NCBI RefSeq assembly: GCF_001654915.1 | Contig: NZ_LXEQ01000033.1 | Source of the DNA: Buttiauxella ferragutiae | Lineage (GTDB): Bacteria > Pseudomonadota > Gammaproteobacteria > Enterobacterales > Enterobacteriaceae | Length of the DNA stretch: 64,000 nucleotides | Direction: 5' to 3' (one strand) | In this document: in pieces, positions 32,201-41,896 of the stretch | How the letters are laid out: each line of letters begins with the position of its first letter | How positions within the stretch are numbered: position 1 is the stretch's first letter | Translations under genes and position numbers: made by a program | Notes under the pieces: generated by a model | What the model saw: only the letters and a program-made list of their open reading frames with translations | Database searches by the model: none | Told to the model about the DNA's origin: nothing

Positions 32201-35200
32201 GTGTCAACGATCACGGTGAGCGCCGTTGACGGGCTGCCGGTGCCATTCGGGTTGGTGGCGGTAGCGGTGAAGGCGTGTGAACCTTCGGTGAGCGCAGATG
32301 GCGTGTAACTCCAGGTGCCGTCCGTCGCCACCACGCTGCCCATCAACACGCCATTGTTGTAGATACTGACGGTTGCACCAATGTCTGCCGTGCCGTTAAT
32401 GGTCGGCGTGGCATCGTTGGTGCTTTGCCCGTTGTTAACCGTTCCGGTAACGGGAGCGAAATTATCCAACACTGTGGTAATCACCGGCACGCCTGGTAAT
32501 GCAGTGTTTGGCGCAGCAAATCCAGCCGATGCACCCAGGTTACCCGCGCTATCTGTAGCCGCAGCTTGTAGGGATTCGCCGTTAGTTTGCGCGGGCGTTA
32601 TCGTCACGCTGAATTTACCGTTACCGTCCGCCGTGGCGCTGCCGAGAACCGTTCCGCCGCTGGATATGGTGATGGTGCTGCCCGCTTCGGCATTCCCCGT
32701 GACGGTTGTCCCGGTGGCGTTGACCACCATGCCAGTTGGTGCGGCAGGCGGCGTGGTGTCGACAATAATCACCGCTGGCAGCGAGTTGGCGCTGGTATTG
32801 CCTGCCAGATCGGTGGCCGTCACGGTGAAGGTGTGGTTGCCTTCGGTCAGCGCGGTAGTCAGTGGGTAAGTCCAGTTGCCGCTACCGTCGGCAGTGACGC
32901 TGGTGACCAGGTTGCCGTTGTCGTAAATCGCCACCGTAGCACCCGCTTCTGCTGTGCCGTTAAGCGTAGGCAGCGTGTCGTTGGTGGTCTGGTTGTTGGC
33001 AACCGGGCCGGTCACGGTGCCGACATCGTCAACAACCGTGGTGATCAGCGGCGCGTTTGGCGCGCTGGTATCCACCGTGATGGTAAAGCCCGGAGTTGGG
33101 GTGGTGACGTTACCCGCCGCGTCGGTAGCGGTGAGGGTGAAGGTATGCGCGCCGGTAGCCAGCGGTGTGGCTGGGGTAAATGTCCAGGTGCCACTTGCCG
33201 GAACGGTCACCGTGCCAATTTGTATCGCTCCATCAAAGATAGCGAGGGTGCTGCCTGGTTCGCCGGTGCCGTTCAGCGTAGGGCGTGCGTCGTTGGTGAC
33301 TTGTCCGTTGCTGAGTGAGCCGTTAAACCCAGCCACGTCGTCCACCACGGAGGTGAGCACAGGAGTGGTCGGCAGCACCGTGTCGATAGTTAGTGTGAAG
33401 CTTCCCGAAATCGCCCCGACGTTGCCCGCCGCATCGGTTGAGGTGGCGGTGAAAACATGGGTACGATCGGGTAGCGGATTGGGTGGTGCCAGGCTCCAGA
33501 TCCCTTCCGCGCTGGCGGTGGTGGTACCGAGCAGGATGCCATCGTCGTAAACCTTAACCGTGGAGTTGGCTTCTGCGGTGCCGCTCAGTAATGGTTGGTT
33601 GTCGTTGGTCGACTGCCCATTCACCAGCGCGCCAGTCACCGGGCCGACATCATCAGTTGCCTGGATGACGATCGGTGCGGTGGGAACGGCGGTATCCACG
33701 ACAATATTGAACGCCCCTGAAGCCGGGCTGACGTTGCCCGCGGAGTCCGTCGCGGTCACCGTAAACGCGTGATTGCCGTTGGCGAGCGGTGACCCTGCTG
33801 GTGGCGTGAAACTCCATGTACCACCAGTCACGATTGCTGTGCCAATCAACGTGCCGTTGTCGTAGATATTGACGGTCGATCCGGCTTCTACCGTGCCGTT
33901 GATTTGTGGACGGGTATCGTCCGTCACTTGCCCGTTGGTTAAATTACCGGTGACTGTCCCTGCATCGTCCGCGACGGTGGTAATCGCTGGCGCAACAGGC
34001 GCTGTGGTGTCGATCACCACGTTAAACGCTGCGGATGGTACGCTGACGTTACCTGCCGGATCGGTAGCGGTAACGGTCAGGTTGTGCGAACCGCCTGGCA
34101 GTGCTGAAGGTGGTGTAAAGCTCCAGGTGCCGCCAGCCCCCACGGTTGCCGTACCCAGCGGCGTTATGCCGTCATAAACGGTGATCGTCGAACCGACTTC
34201 GCCGGAACCGGTGATAGCAGGGCGCGTTTCGTTGGTCGGCTGGCCGCTGGTAATTGGCCCAATATTTGGCGCGGTGTTGTCGGTGACGGTCAAAATGGCT
34301 GGCGCGGTTGGGGCGACAGAATCCACAACTACGCTGAAGGCTGCTGACGAGTTACTGATATTCCCGGCGGCGTCGGTGGCTTTGACCGTCAGGGTATTGT
34401 TGCCCTGGAGTAACTGATGACCGGCGTCTGGCGTGAATGACCATGTACCGGTGCCTGTGGCTGTTGTTGTGCCAAGAAGCGTGGTGCCAGAATAAACATT
34501 GATCGTGGCATTGGCTTCACTGGTGCCGCTGAGGGTTGGCTGCGTGTCTTTGGTGAGCTGGCCGTTGGTCAGGTTAGTCACCGGCTGAGTCTGGTCATCG
34601 ACCACCAAAGTTATGGCTGGCACTACAGGAGCAGCGGTATCCACCACCGCAGTAAAGGTGGCTGGCGGGCTGACGTTGCCTGCCGCATCGGTAGTGACGA
34701 GCGTCAGATTGTGGCTGCCATCGGCCAGCGGCGTGGCTGGCGTGAACGTCCAGTTCCCCGCGCCATTAACCGGAACGGTGCCGATAACCGTGCCGTTTTC
34801 GCTGATGGTTAGCGTCGAGTTCGGGTCGGCGGTGCCGTTGAAGGTTGGCGTGTTGTCGTTAGTCGGCTGGCCGGAAACCACCGGGCCTGGCGTGCTGGTG
34901 TCGTCAACCACTGACGTAATAACCGGTGCCGCCGCGACGCTGGTATCAACAATCAGCGAGAAACTGGCAGGTGGAGCGCTGACGTTTCCGACAGCATCGG
35001 TTGCGGTGACGGTGATGGTGTGCGGACCCTCAGCCAGATTGGTTGGTGGCGTGAATGTCCAGGTACCGTCAGCGGTGACGGTTGCGGTGCCGAGTGTCGT
35101 GGTGCCTTCAAGAATCGTGATCGTCGAACCTACTTCGCCAGTGCCGGTAAAGGTAGGGCGCTGATCGTTCGTGGCCTGTCCGCTGGTGATGATGCCCGTT

Positions 35201-38200
35201 ACCGGAGCGACATCGTCGGTGACGGAGGTGATGGCGGGAGCTGTGGGTAACGTGGTATCAACGGTAATGTTGAAATTCGGCGTCTGGCCGCTGGAAACAC
35301 CGCCAACACTCTGGCTGACGGCAAAAGTATGCGGGCCATCTGCCAGCGGTGTAGTGAACTGGTAACTCCAGGCTCCCCCGGTTCCCGCCGCGAACGGAGT
35401 CTGGGCAATGCCGTCAATATAGAGGGTGATCATGGCACCGTCTTCAGCCACGCCGCTAAGTGTTGGCAGGTTATCGTTGGTGCTGGCACCGCTGTCGACT
35501 CTGCCAGTGACCGGCGCTACGTCATCCAAAACTTCAATTGTCGGCGGATGCGGAACATTCGTATCTGCGGCAATGAAGCCAGTCGGGCCACTCTGATTGC
35601 CAGCGGCATCCTGAGCAATTGCCTCCAGTTCTTCAGCGGTGGTTTGCGCAGGCGAAATTGTGACGGAGAAGGTTCCGGTTGTGGAATCAGCCAGGCCTCT
35701 GCCCAATACTGCATGGGTATTGGCATCCCTGATAATCACCGTGCTGCCGGGTTCCGCCGTCCCGTTTACCAGTGTGCCATTCGGATCTGCTGAACTTACC
35801 AGCGGAGCATCAGGTGGCAGCGTATCAACATGCAACGTAATTGGATTCGGTGATACGGCGGTATTTCCTGTGGCATCGCTGGCACTAAAGGTGAATGTGT
35901 GGTCGCTTACACCCGTCGGGAGTGTTGTCGTGAAGCTCCATGTGCCATCCGGAGCAACAGTAACAATAGGGGGTGAAGTCACCACCGGTGTACCGTTATC
36001 TAAAACAGTAATGGTACTGCCTGGCTTACCTGTGCCGCTGAAGACTGGGGAGGTATCGTCGGTATAGCTGCCATTGACCAGCGAAGTGGTAATCACACCC
36101 ACGTCATCGGCAATCTCCGTCACGACCGGAGCGGTGAGCGGCGTGTTATCGACAGTCAGATTAAAGATTGCTGACAATGGGCTGAGGTTGCCCGCTGCAT
36201 CGGTTGCGGTGGCGGTAATCTCCAGTGCGCCGTTCGGCAGTGGGCTCGTTAGGGTGATAGTCCAGTTTGTGCCAACAACCGTTGTGCTACCCAGCACCGT
36301 GGTGCCGTTGTACAGCGTGATGATGTCGCCATTCGCACCGGTGCCATGGAAGGTTGGGGTGTTGTCATCGGTGACCGCGTTGTTGAACAGCGGTTGTTGT
36401 ACCGCACCTACGTTATCGTCGGCATTGACGATAACCGGTGCAGCAGAAGCGGTGGTGTCGACCGTAAAGGTAATAGCCGCAGAAGGCGGGCTGACGTTCC
36501 CTGCCGCATCCGTTTCTTTGACGGTCACGTTGTAAATCTGTTCGGTCAGTTGCGAGGCTGGAGTAAAGCTCCAGCTACCGTCTGCCCGTACCGTGGTTTC
36601 ACCGAGTTTTGTGCTGCCGTTGAACACTTCAATTTTATCGCCAGCTGTGCCGCCAGTGCCGGAGAAGGTTGGCGTGGTGTCGTTGGTGCTGCCACCATTG
36701 CTGACGGTGCCAACCACCGGAGCATGATCATCGGTGACCGTTGGTGTGCCTGGTGCGGCTGGTGGCGTTGAGTCGACGTTCAGCGTAAAGCCTGCGGAAG
36801 GCAAGCCAACGTTACCCGCGGGATCGGTCGCCACGGCAGTCAGCGAGTGAGGGCCTTCAGCGAGCGCCGGAGAAGGGGTAAATGTCCATATGCCACCAGC
36901 GGGAACCGTCACCGAACCAATCGGTGTGCTGCCGCCATTATCATAAATTTTGATTGTCGCCCCGACTTCGCCGGAACCGGTAAGGGTTGGCGTGCCGTTT
37001 TGCGTGCTGCCACCGTTGGTGACTGTCGCAGGGATTCCGCCCACTTCCCCTTGCGCGTTGGTAATGGATGGCGCAGCAGGCGGTGTGGTATCGACCGTCA
37101 GGTTAAAACTGGCGGCTGGGCTGGCGTTGCCTGCGGCATCGGTCGCCACAGCCGTTATGGTATGTGGCCCTTCGCTCAGTGGTTGTGTCGGGATAATGCT
37201 CCATTTACCATCGCCGTCCACCACGATAGAGCCGATAGCGGTAGGGCCATCGTACAGCGTCACGGTGCTGCCAGCCGGGCCGGAGCCATTAAATTGCGGC
37301 AGGGTATCGTCGGTCGCCGAGTTGTTGGCAAGCGTTGCGGTAACCGTTCCGACATTATCCATTGCGCCGTCAATGGTTGGCGCAGACGGAGCGGTAATGT
37401 CGATGGTGATGACATATTCGGCGGAAGGCGCGGTGGTGTTGCCCGCCGCGTCCGTGGCGCTCACCGTGAAGCGGTGGGTGCTGTCGATCAACGTTGACGG
37501 TGTGTAACTCCAGGTACCCGATACACCGACCGTAAAGGTGGTCAGCGCGGTGGCGCCATCGAACAAAGTGACGACAGATCCGGGTTCGCCGGTACCGCTG
37601 ATCGTTGGCGTCCTGTCGTTGGTGAAACCATTGTTTGGCACCGAACCGCTGACGGGGGCGAAGTCATCGCTGACCAGCGTAATGGTTGGCGCTTGCGGAG
37701 CAATGGAATCAACGGTGAGCGAAAATGCCGCTTCAGGGCTGACGTTGCCTTTGGCATCGGTGGCGGTGACGGTCAGGTTATGCAGGCCCTGTGCGAGTGC
37801 GGTGGTTGGGGTATAACTCCAGTTTCCGTGCTCATCGGCAGTGACGCTATTTAACAGCGTAGCGTTGTCATAAATTTTCACCGTTGCGCCAGCTTCGGCG
37901 GTGCCTGTGAGTTGTGGCTTATCGTCGTTGGTGGTTTGCCCGTCGCTGAGATGATCGGTCGTGTAAAGGGGGACATCATCCACCACGGCGCTAATCACCG
38001 GAGCATCCGGCGCGGTGGTGTCAGGTGCGGTAATCGGTGTTTCTGGTCCGGTGTTTCCAGCGTTATCTGTCGCAGAAACTTCCAGTTTTTCGCCAGCCGT
38101 TTGCGGCGGGAATATCGGGATACTAAAACTACCGTCTGAACCTGCTGTTCCAGTCCCCAGTGGGGTGCCGTCGCTGTCAGTGACATTAACCGTGCTGCCT

Positions 38201-40488
38201 GGCTCGGCGTCACCGGTCACCACTGACCCCTCATCGTTGATGTCCACATTGGTCGGTGCCCCAGGAGGGGTGCTGTCTTGTGCAAAGACGGTGCTGTTGT
38301 CACTTTTGTTGTCTGCGCTGTCTGTCGCTGAAACCAGTAAGGGTTCGCCGTTGGTTTGTGCTGAGGTTAACGGTGAAACATCAAACCTCCCGTCAGCGCC
38401 TGTGACGCCCGTTCCCAGAACGTTACCGCTACTGTCGGTGACGATGATTTCACTGCCCGCTTCCGCGCTGCCGGTGACATGCAGGCCGTCTTGTGAAACC
38501 AGTAAATCACCCGGTGCTGCGGGCGGGGTAGTATCCACATTGACGGTAAAGACTGCCGAGGTGCCGCTAGTGCCGTACAGGTTGGTGGCGGTAAAGATGA
38601 ATTCTTGCGGACCGTCTGCCAGCGCGGATGGGGTATAGGTCCAGTGGCCGGTGCCGTCAGCGACAACGCTATCAAGCAGCAAACCGTTGCTGAAGATTTT
38701 AACGGTACTTCCCGCTTCAGCCGTGCCGCTCAGGGTTGGTGTGGTGTCGTCGGTGGCCTGGCCGTTGCTTAGAAGACCCATAGTGGCGCCGGCATTGTCG
38801 TCCACAGAATCCAGCACTGGCACGGTTGGGTACTGGGAGGTCGATGCCGTAAACGGTGTATCCGGGCCAACGTTACCGGCTTGATCCTCAATGTGTGCTG
38901 TCAGCGTTTCACCGTGAGTCTGCGCGGGGGTGATCCCAACAGTAAAATTACCGTCGCTGTCGACATCGGCATGGCCGAGTTCAGACCCATCGGCAGCCGT
39001 GATGGTAATGGTGGTTCCGGGTTCGGCGGTGCCAGAAACGGTGGTGCCGTCGAGGCTGACATTCTCAATAACGGCAGCGGCAGGTGGCGTATGGTCGACA
39101 ATAAATATTGGGCTGGTGGTGGCGGAACTGACGTTCCCCGCAGCATCGGTTTGTACCACGATGATTTGGTGGCTGCCGTCAGTCAGCGGTTGGTCAGGGG
39201 TAAAGCTCCATTTTCCGTCTTCGCCAACGGTGGCTTGCCCAACCTGGATGCCGTTATCATAAATGGTAACGGTGTCGCCCACTTCGCCGGTTCCGTTTAA
39301 TCCCGGTCTGGTTTCATCGGTGTAGGTACCGCTGCTGATAATGCCGGTCAGCTTGCCGACATTATCCTGCAACTGCTCTAATTCAGGCGCGTCAGGGGCA
39401 ACCGTGTCGATAGTGACGGTATAGGTATCCGAATGCGCACTTTCACCTTTGGCGTTAATGGTGGTGACGGTAAAACTATGAGAACCATCGGTTAACGCGT
39501 TGTCGGGGGTAAAGTTCCAGCCTCCGTTGGCATCAACCACTGCGGTGCCAATTTCGGTTCCATTGTCATAAATATGAACGGTGGTTCCTGGCTGACCCGC
39601 GCCCAGAAGTGTTGGGGTGTTGTCATTGGTTGGCGTAGTGGGGCTATTATTGGCAATGGTGCCGAATCCCGGAGTGACGTCATCCACCACGTTGGTGAGT
39701 GTCGGTGCGTCCGGTAACGGAATATTTGGCGCGGTCACGCTGCTATCAGGGCCAGTATTCCCGGCGGGGTCGGTGGCATGTGCCGTTAACTCTTCGCCAC
39801 TAATTTGCGGATTTGTGAGCGGAATCGAAAAATTGCCATTACTGTCGGCAGTGCCGGTTCCGATCACCTGGCCGTTGGCATCGGTAATTGTCACGGTGCT
39901 GCCAGCTTCTGCGTTACCGGTTATGGTTTTACCATCTGCCGAGACGCTCAGATTTGTTGGGGCTGCGGGCGGCGTGGTGTCATTACCGTTAGAGGGCTGG
40001 TTCGGCGAGTTGGGATTGCCGCCACCGTTGTTCGAGTTATTATCGTCACCTCCGCCGCCTCCACCTCCGCCACCACCGGTGGCCAGAGCAATACCGCCAG
40101 CGACGGCGACGCCACCCAAAATCCACGGCCAAATGGCTCCCCCATCATGTGATTCTGCACCTGTAGCCGCCATCAGCTCATCAATATTATTGATATGCTC
40201 GAAGTGAAATGCGGAGTCGGTATCTTGTACCCACCACAATGCGCCCTGGTCGTCTTCGAGTACTAATTGGTTGCCACCCTGGTCGGCGAAGGCGTAAAAG
40301 TTTTTTACGGTAATCACTTCGCCATCGTGCAGGGTAATGATCATATCGTGGCTGGAGCGCACGATACTGGCGATATCAGAGCGTTCAGCTTTGAGTTCAA
40401 CAATGGAAGGGGAGTTCAGCGTAATTTCAGACGCTTCTACTTTATTCGTTACGCCAGTCAGCTTTGAGATGATTGATATTGAACGCAT
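29275..40488 (-). CDS. bapA: BapA: giant repetitive type I-secreted biofilm adhesin
   Basis: 3737 residues, close to Salmonella BapA (about 3824) and at the same locus. The N-terminal 110-residue domain (SIISKLTGVTNKVEASEITL, DMIITLHDGEVITVKNF) is followed by a hydrophobic stretch (WPWILGGVAVAGGIALA) and an uninterrupted run of glycines (about 137-147), the retention module thought to anchor the protein in the secretion channel. I count about 27 Ig-like repeats of 75-105 residues, each starting D-T-x-x-P-x-A-P. Three larger VCBS-like domains follow, then the C-terminal type I secretion target (GSAYGDTLIYHL to the end). ATG 40488 has GGAG in front; the open frame extends 20 codons further up. 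It promotes cell aggregation and biofilm. Confidence 0.93.
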   Translation of the reverse strand: MRSISIISKLTGVTNKVEASEITLNSPSIVELKAERSDIASIVRSSHDMIITLHDGEVITVKNFYAFADQGGNQLVLEDDQGALWWVQDTDSAFHFEHINNIDELMAATGAESHDGGAIWPWILGGVAVAGGIALATGGGGGGGGGGDDNNSNNGGGNPNSPNQPSNGNDTTPPAAPTNLSVSADGKTITGNAEAGSTVTITDANGQVIGTGTADSNGNFSIPLTNPQISGEELTAHATDPAGNTGPDSSVTAPNIPLPDAPTLTNVVDDVTPGFGTIANNSPTTPTNDNTPTLLGAGQPGTTVHIYDNGTEIGTAVVDANGGWNFTPDNALTDGSHSFTVTTINAKGESAHSDTYTVTIDTVAPDAPELEQLQDNVGKLTGIISSGTYTDETRPGLNGTGEVGDTVTIYDNGIQVGQATVGEDGKWSFTPDQPLTDGSHQIIVVQTDAAGNVSSATTSPIFIVDHTPPAAAVIENVSLDGTTVSGTAEPGTTITITAADGSELGHADVDSDGNFTVGITPAQTHGETLTAHIEDQAGNVGPDTPFTASTSQYPTVPVLDSVDDNAGATMGLLSNGQATDDTTPTLSGTAEAGSTVKIFSNGLLLDSVVADGTGHWTYTPSALADGPQEFIFTATNLYGTSGTSAVFTVNVDTTPPAAPGDLLVSQDGLHVTGSAEAGSEIIVTDSSGNVLGTGVTGADGRFDVSPLTSAQTNGEPLLVSATDSADNKSDNSTVFAQDSTPPGAPTNVDINDEGSVVTGDAEPGSTVNVTDSDGTPLGTGTAGSDGSFSIPIFPPQTAGEKLEVSATDNAGNTGPETPITAPDTTAPDAPVISAVVDDVPLYTTDHLSDGQTTNDDKPQLTGTAEAGATVKIYDNATLLNSVTADEHGNWSYTPTTALAQGLHNLTVTATDAKGNVSPEAAFSLTVDSIAPQAPTITLVSDDFAPVSGSVPNNGFTNDRTPTISGTGEPGSVVTLFDGATALTTFTVGVSGTWSYTPSTLIDSTHRFTVSATDAAGNTTAPSAEYVITIDITAPSAPTIDGAMDNVGTVTATLANNSATDDTLPQFNGSGPAGSTVTLYDGPTAIGSIVVDGDGKWSIIPTQPLSEGPHTITAVATDAAGNASPAASFNLTVDTTPPAAPSITNAQGEVGGIPATVTNGGSTQNGTPTLTGSGEVGATIKIYDNGGSTPIGSVTVPAGGIWTFTPSPALAEGPHSLTAVATDPAGNVGLPSAGFTLNVDSTPPAAPGTPTVTDDHAPVVGTVSNGGSTNDTTPTFSGTGGTAGDKIEVFNGSTKLGETTVRADGSWSFTPASQLTEQIYNVTVKETDAAGNVSPPSAAITFTVDTTASAAPVIVNADDNVGAVQQPLFNNAVTDDNTPTFHGTGANGDIITLYNGTTVLGSTTVVGTNWTITLTSPLPNGALEITATATDAAGNLSPLSAIFNLTVDNTPLTAPVVTEIADDVGVITTSLVNGSYTDDTSPVFSGTGKPGSTITVLDNGTPVVTSPPIVTVAPDGTWSFTTTLPTGVSDHTFTFSASDATGNTAVSPNPITLHVDTLPPDAPLVSSADPNGTLVNGTAEPGSTVIIRDANTHAVLGRGLADSTTGTFSVTISPAQTTAEELEAIAQDAAGNQSGPTGFIAADTNVPHPPTIEVLDDVAPVTGRVDSGASTNDNLPTLSGVAEDGAMITLYIDGIAQTPFAAGTGGAWSYQFTTPLADGPHTFAVSQSVGGVSSGQTPNFNITVDTTLPTAPAITSVTDDVAPVTGIITSGQATNDQRPTFTGTGEVGSTITILEGTTTLGTATVTADGTWTFTPPTNLAEGPHTITVTATDAVGNVSAPPASFSLIVDTSVAAAPVITSVVDDTSTPGPVVSGQPTNDNTPTFNGTADPNSTLTISENGTVIGTVPVNGAGNWTFTPATPLADGSHNLTLVTTDAAGNVSPPATFTAVVDTAAPVVPAITLVVDDQTQPVTNLTNGQLTKDTQPTLSGTSEANATINVYSGTTLLGTTTATGTGTWSFTPDAGHQLLQGNNTLTVKATDAAGNISNSSAAFSVVVDSVAPTAPAILTVTDNTAPNIGPITSGQPTNETRPAITGSGEVGSTITVYDGITPLGTATVGAGGTWSFTPPSALPGGSHNLTVTATDPAGNVSVPSAAFNVVIDTTAPVAPAITTVADDAGTVTGNLTNGQVTDDTRPQINGTVEAGSTVNIYDNGTLIGTAIVTGGTWSFTPPAGSPLANGNHAFTVTATDSAGNVSPASGAFNIVVDTAVPTAPIVIQATDDVGPVTGALVNGQSTNDNQPLLSGTAEANSTVKVYDDGILLGTTTASAEGIWSLAPPNPLPDRTHVFTATSTDAAGNVGAISGSFTLTIDTVLPTTPVLTSVVDDVAGFNGSLSNGQVTNDARPTLNGTGEPGSTLAIFDGAIQIGTVTVPASGTWTFTPATPLATGAHTFTLTATDAAGNVTTPTPGFTITVDTSAPNAPLITTVVDDVGTVTGPVANNQTTNDTLPTLNGTAEAGATVAIYDNGNLVTSVTADGSGNWTYPLTTALTEGNHTFTVTATDLAGNTSANSLPAVIIVDTTPPAAPTGMVVNATGTTVTGNAEAGSTITISSGGTVLGSATADGNGKFSVTITPAQTNGESLQAAATDSAGNLGASAGFAAPNTALPGVPVITTVLDNFAPVTGTVNNGQSTNDATPTINGTADIGATVSIYNNGVLMGSVVATDGTWSYTPSALTEGSHAFTATATNPNGTGSPSTALTVIVDTIAPLTPTATISADGTTISGSAEANSTVNITLPGGTVVTTTANGSGSYTLTLPTREIGGEQLSVTATDAAGNTSPSVTATAPTLPLAADDNVVNLALTSSAVVSPPEHYSDYGVLLVGALGDTVQVLGNDTAQVGFTVNAGGTANITIDAAATGVVLTLLNTMEVVIQQFVGGAWTTVIDSRLPQFANLLTLGASGVTLNVTGLEEGTYRVLSYNTSLLATGSFTSLDVSIEQISGGTVSGETTHPGNVITDIDPNSGQDTAPTGTVVTSVTNSQGVTTQIGAGGADITGEYGTLHINQDGSYTYTLTDTSASVLGSTENFTYTITHNGVSDSAQLVVTLGNPTPASTVTATDNTAALTYNTDVEAVDHGASQQSGFSVLSVGVGNVLSLSALANMANPILFDVDEGSTRTMTLQASVGGVALLSTFDLYVYKFNDVTQQYEQYRVVNTWLTAPLLGGTSSQLTLTLPGGEYLFLLKNASGVAALTGYTLNILQDHTYAVESVTASTSGNVMNDDIHPVDSHITQVNGVAIAASGTTTIVGEYGTLTIDAAGNYTYKLNSGLGADSIKTPDSFVYTITAPNGDTDTASLNVTATPHTVDAFDDSSTVMAVNTAQNTAVYSDTSVGSASWTTLVIPSSGSGNGTFAVGANEVLHNPVLHFTVQSLLSLGGLNVDWNITNSSGTVVRNGSFSGGILLGGVANIDLAGLDLQSGTYTLNYTGRVGVLGAGQITITPTITGTTIDLDSYSTLAGNTVHGNIYDGTEASGAADQLGTVHTLLSITGFNGTTTTLDPLTSSNSTATIQGHYGTLVMGIDGAYTYTLNSGLSPASMTTKETFTYTLNDQNGHSDSATLTINMSPQFVSTAQSDVITGSAYGDTLIYHLLTSASATGGNSADTWHNFSAAQGDTINVHDLLTGWNGQAATLGNYLNVTTSGNNTVISIDRDGTGGTYNSTTLVTLENTHVTLDELVQQHHIIT

Positions 40489-41259
40489 TGTTATCACTCC
40501 ATTCTGTGTGAACGTGGGTGTAGTCTTCAGTCGCGCTTGCGCACGCAAATCATTCCCCTGAATAAAGTGTTAAAACGATCTCAACTATTTATAAAATTTA
40601 AGACGAACGAATCCAGGCATCAAAATAATGATGGCTAATGTTATTGATGAAAATTTGTTGGTTACTGAAGCATTAATTTATATGAATATAAGATTCATAC
40701 TTTCTTATCATTTTCATAAGGGGGTATTGAAGATATAGACAGGATTGGATAAAAGCGCAAATGAAGTGCATAAGAGAGGAACGTAAGTTTTTTTCAGGAG
40801 TTATGTGCGCATTGTATGAGTTTTAGTTATGACTATAAAGTGGTATTTTTATTGGTAATGCATTGATATTTATTTGCTTTGTTTTGTGATTGATGGCGGT
40901 TTTATTTAAGTTATTATCGATTGGTTCACTTTAAACTTAATCCAGAGTTAACAAAATACCGTCGTGATAATCATCTGCCTTACTGCGGTGAAGCCAGGGT
41001 GGACACTAAAAATTTAACTTTTGTTAGTATGTATTCATGCGGTGAATATAAAGGATAATTTATCCTTTCCGCTTGTTAGTCGACTAGCACAGTTTTAATC
41101 AATTGGGGGGTTATATTTTATAGAAGATGACTTGATGGAATGAGTTATGCGGATTAATAAATTTGGTTTTGGTAATAAATAATATTTAGGGTAGGGGGAA
41201 GATAACTTCTCAGTATTAGCCCCCCGGAAGAAGGACTAATACTGTTTTTTAAAACCGTA
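40489..41259. other. 770-bp AT-rich intergenic region upstream of bapA
   Basis: No gene is visible. It must contain the bapA promoter (minus strand) and the 3' end of smpB. In Salmonella bapA is activated by CsgD, and I cannot point to a CsgD site here. A plus-strand hairpin with a T-run lies at its right end (listed separately). The G+C content is much lower than in bapA. Confidence 0.5.
41211..41250 (+). terminator. Plus-strand intrinsic terminator without an obvious gene
   Basis: CAGTATTAG, 16-base loop, CTAATACTG, then TTTTTT: a 9-bp perfect stem and T-run. The T-run is on the plus strand, so it cannot serve smpB, which is read on the minus strand and stops at 41260. It would end a rightward transcript coming from the bapA upstream region, possibly an untranslated RNA. 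No promoter is assigned. Confidence 0.6.
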
Positions 41260-41742
41260 TTAACGACCCGCGTGCTTCATAATACGTGCTTTATCTACCG
41301 CCCACTCTTTGTCTTTTAAATCGTTGCGCTTGTCGTGCTGCTTCTTACCTTTCGCCACGCCGATTTTCACTTTGCACCAGGCATTTTTCCAGTACATCGA
41401 CAGGGCGACAACGGTGTAACCATCACGGTTAATACGCCCGTAAAGGTTATCAAGCTCACGTTGGTTAAGCAGGAGTTTACGGGTACGTGTTGGGTCGCAG
41501 ACCACATGGCTTGAGGCCACGTTTAACGGAGTAAAGTTGGCGCCAAACAAAAATGCTTCGCCATCTACCAGTATGACGTAGCTGTCACCGATGTTGGCCT
41601 TCCCGGCACGCAGAGATTTTACTTCCCAGCCTTGCAGCACGAGTCCCGCTTCAAACTCATCTTCGATAAAGTATTCATGGCGGGCGCGTTTGTTTTGCGC
41701 AATGGTGGCTGAACCTGGTTTGTATGCTTTTTTCTTTGTCAT
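41260..41742 (-). CDS. smpB: SmpB, tmRNA-binding protein
   Basis: 160 residues, the usual length. Family blocks include IAQNKRARHEYFIEDEFEAG, GWEVKSLRAGKANIGDSYV, RTRKLLLN and the C-terminal tail KDKEWAVDKARIMKHAGR, which enters the empty mRNA channel. SmpB delivers tmRNA to stalled ribosomes. The partner gene ssrA, often next to it, is displaced 17 kb by the bap locus on the same strand. Confidence 0.97.
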   Translation of the reverse strand: MTKKKAYKPGSATIAQNKRARHEYFIEDEFEAGLVLQGWEVKSLRAGKANIGDSYVILVDGEAFLFGANFTPLNVASSHVVCDPTRTRKLLLNQRELDNLYGRINRDGYTVVALSMYWKNAWCKVKIGVAKGKKQHDKRNDLKDKEWAVDKARIMKHAGR

Positions 41743-41896
41743 AGTGCTGCTCAGTATAAGTAATCCAGGAGTTCAAATACACCCCGCTTCGCTGCGAGGA
41801 TGAAGGCATATCTTAGCACGGCTCTGGGCTAAGAGTTTTTCTTTGCAGGGTGATAAATGTTATTATTTGCCCGTTTTGTGACTCTCAGGAAATGCT

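Noticed and set aside
29275..40488. Regular repeats suggestive of a CRISPR array or VNTR
   Set aside because: Repeat units are protein-level (75-105 codons), diverged at DNA level and in a continuous reading frame, with no short identical repeats and unique spacers.
30125..40561. Many long open frames on the plus strand opposite bapA
   Set aside because: They arise from the repetitive, GC-biased coding of bapA, have no consistent ribosome sites, and encode low-complexity valine/serine-rich sequence without family features.
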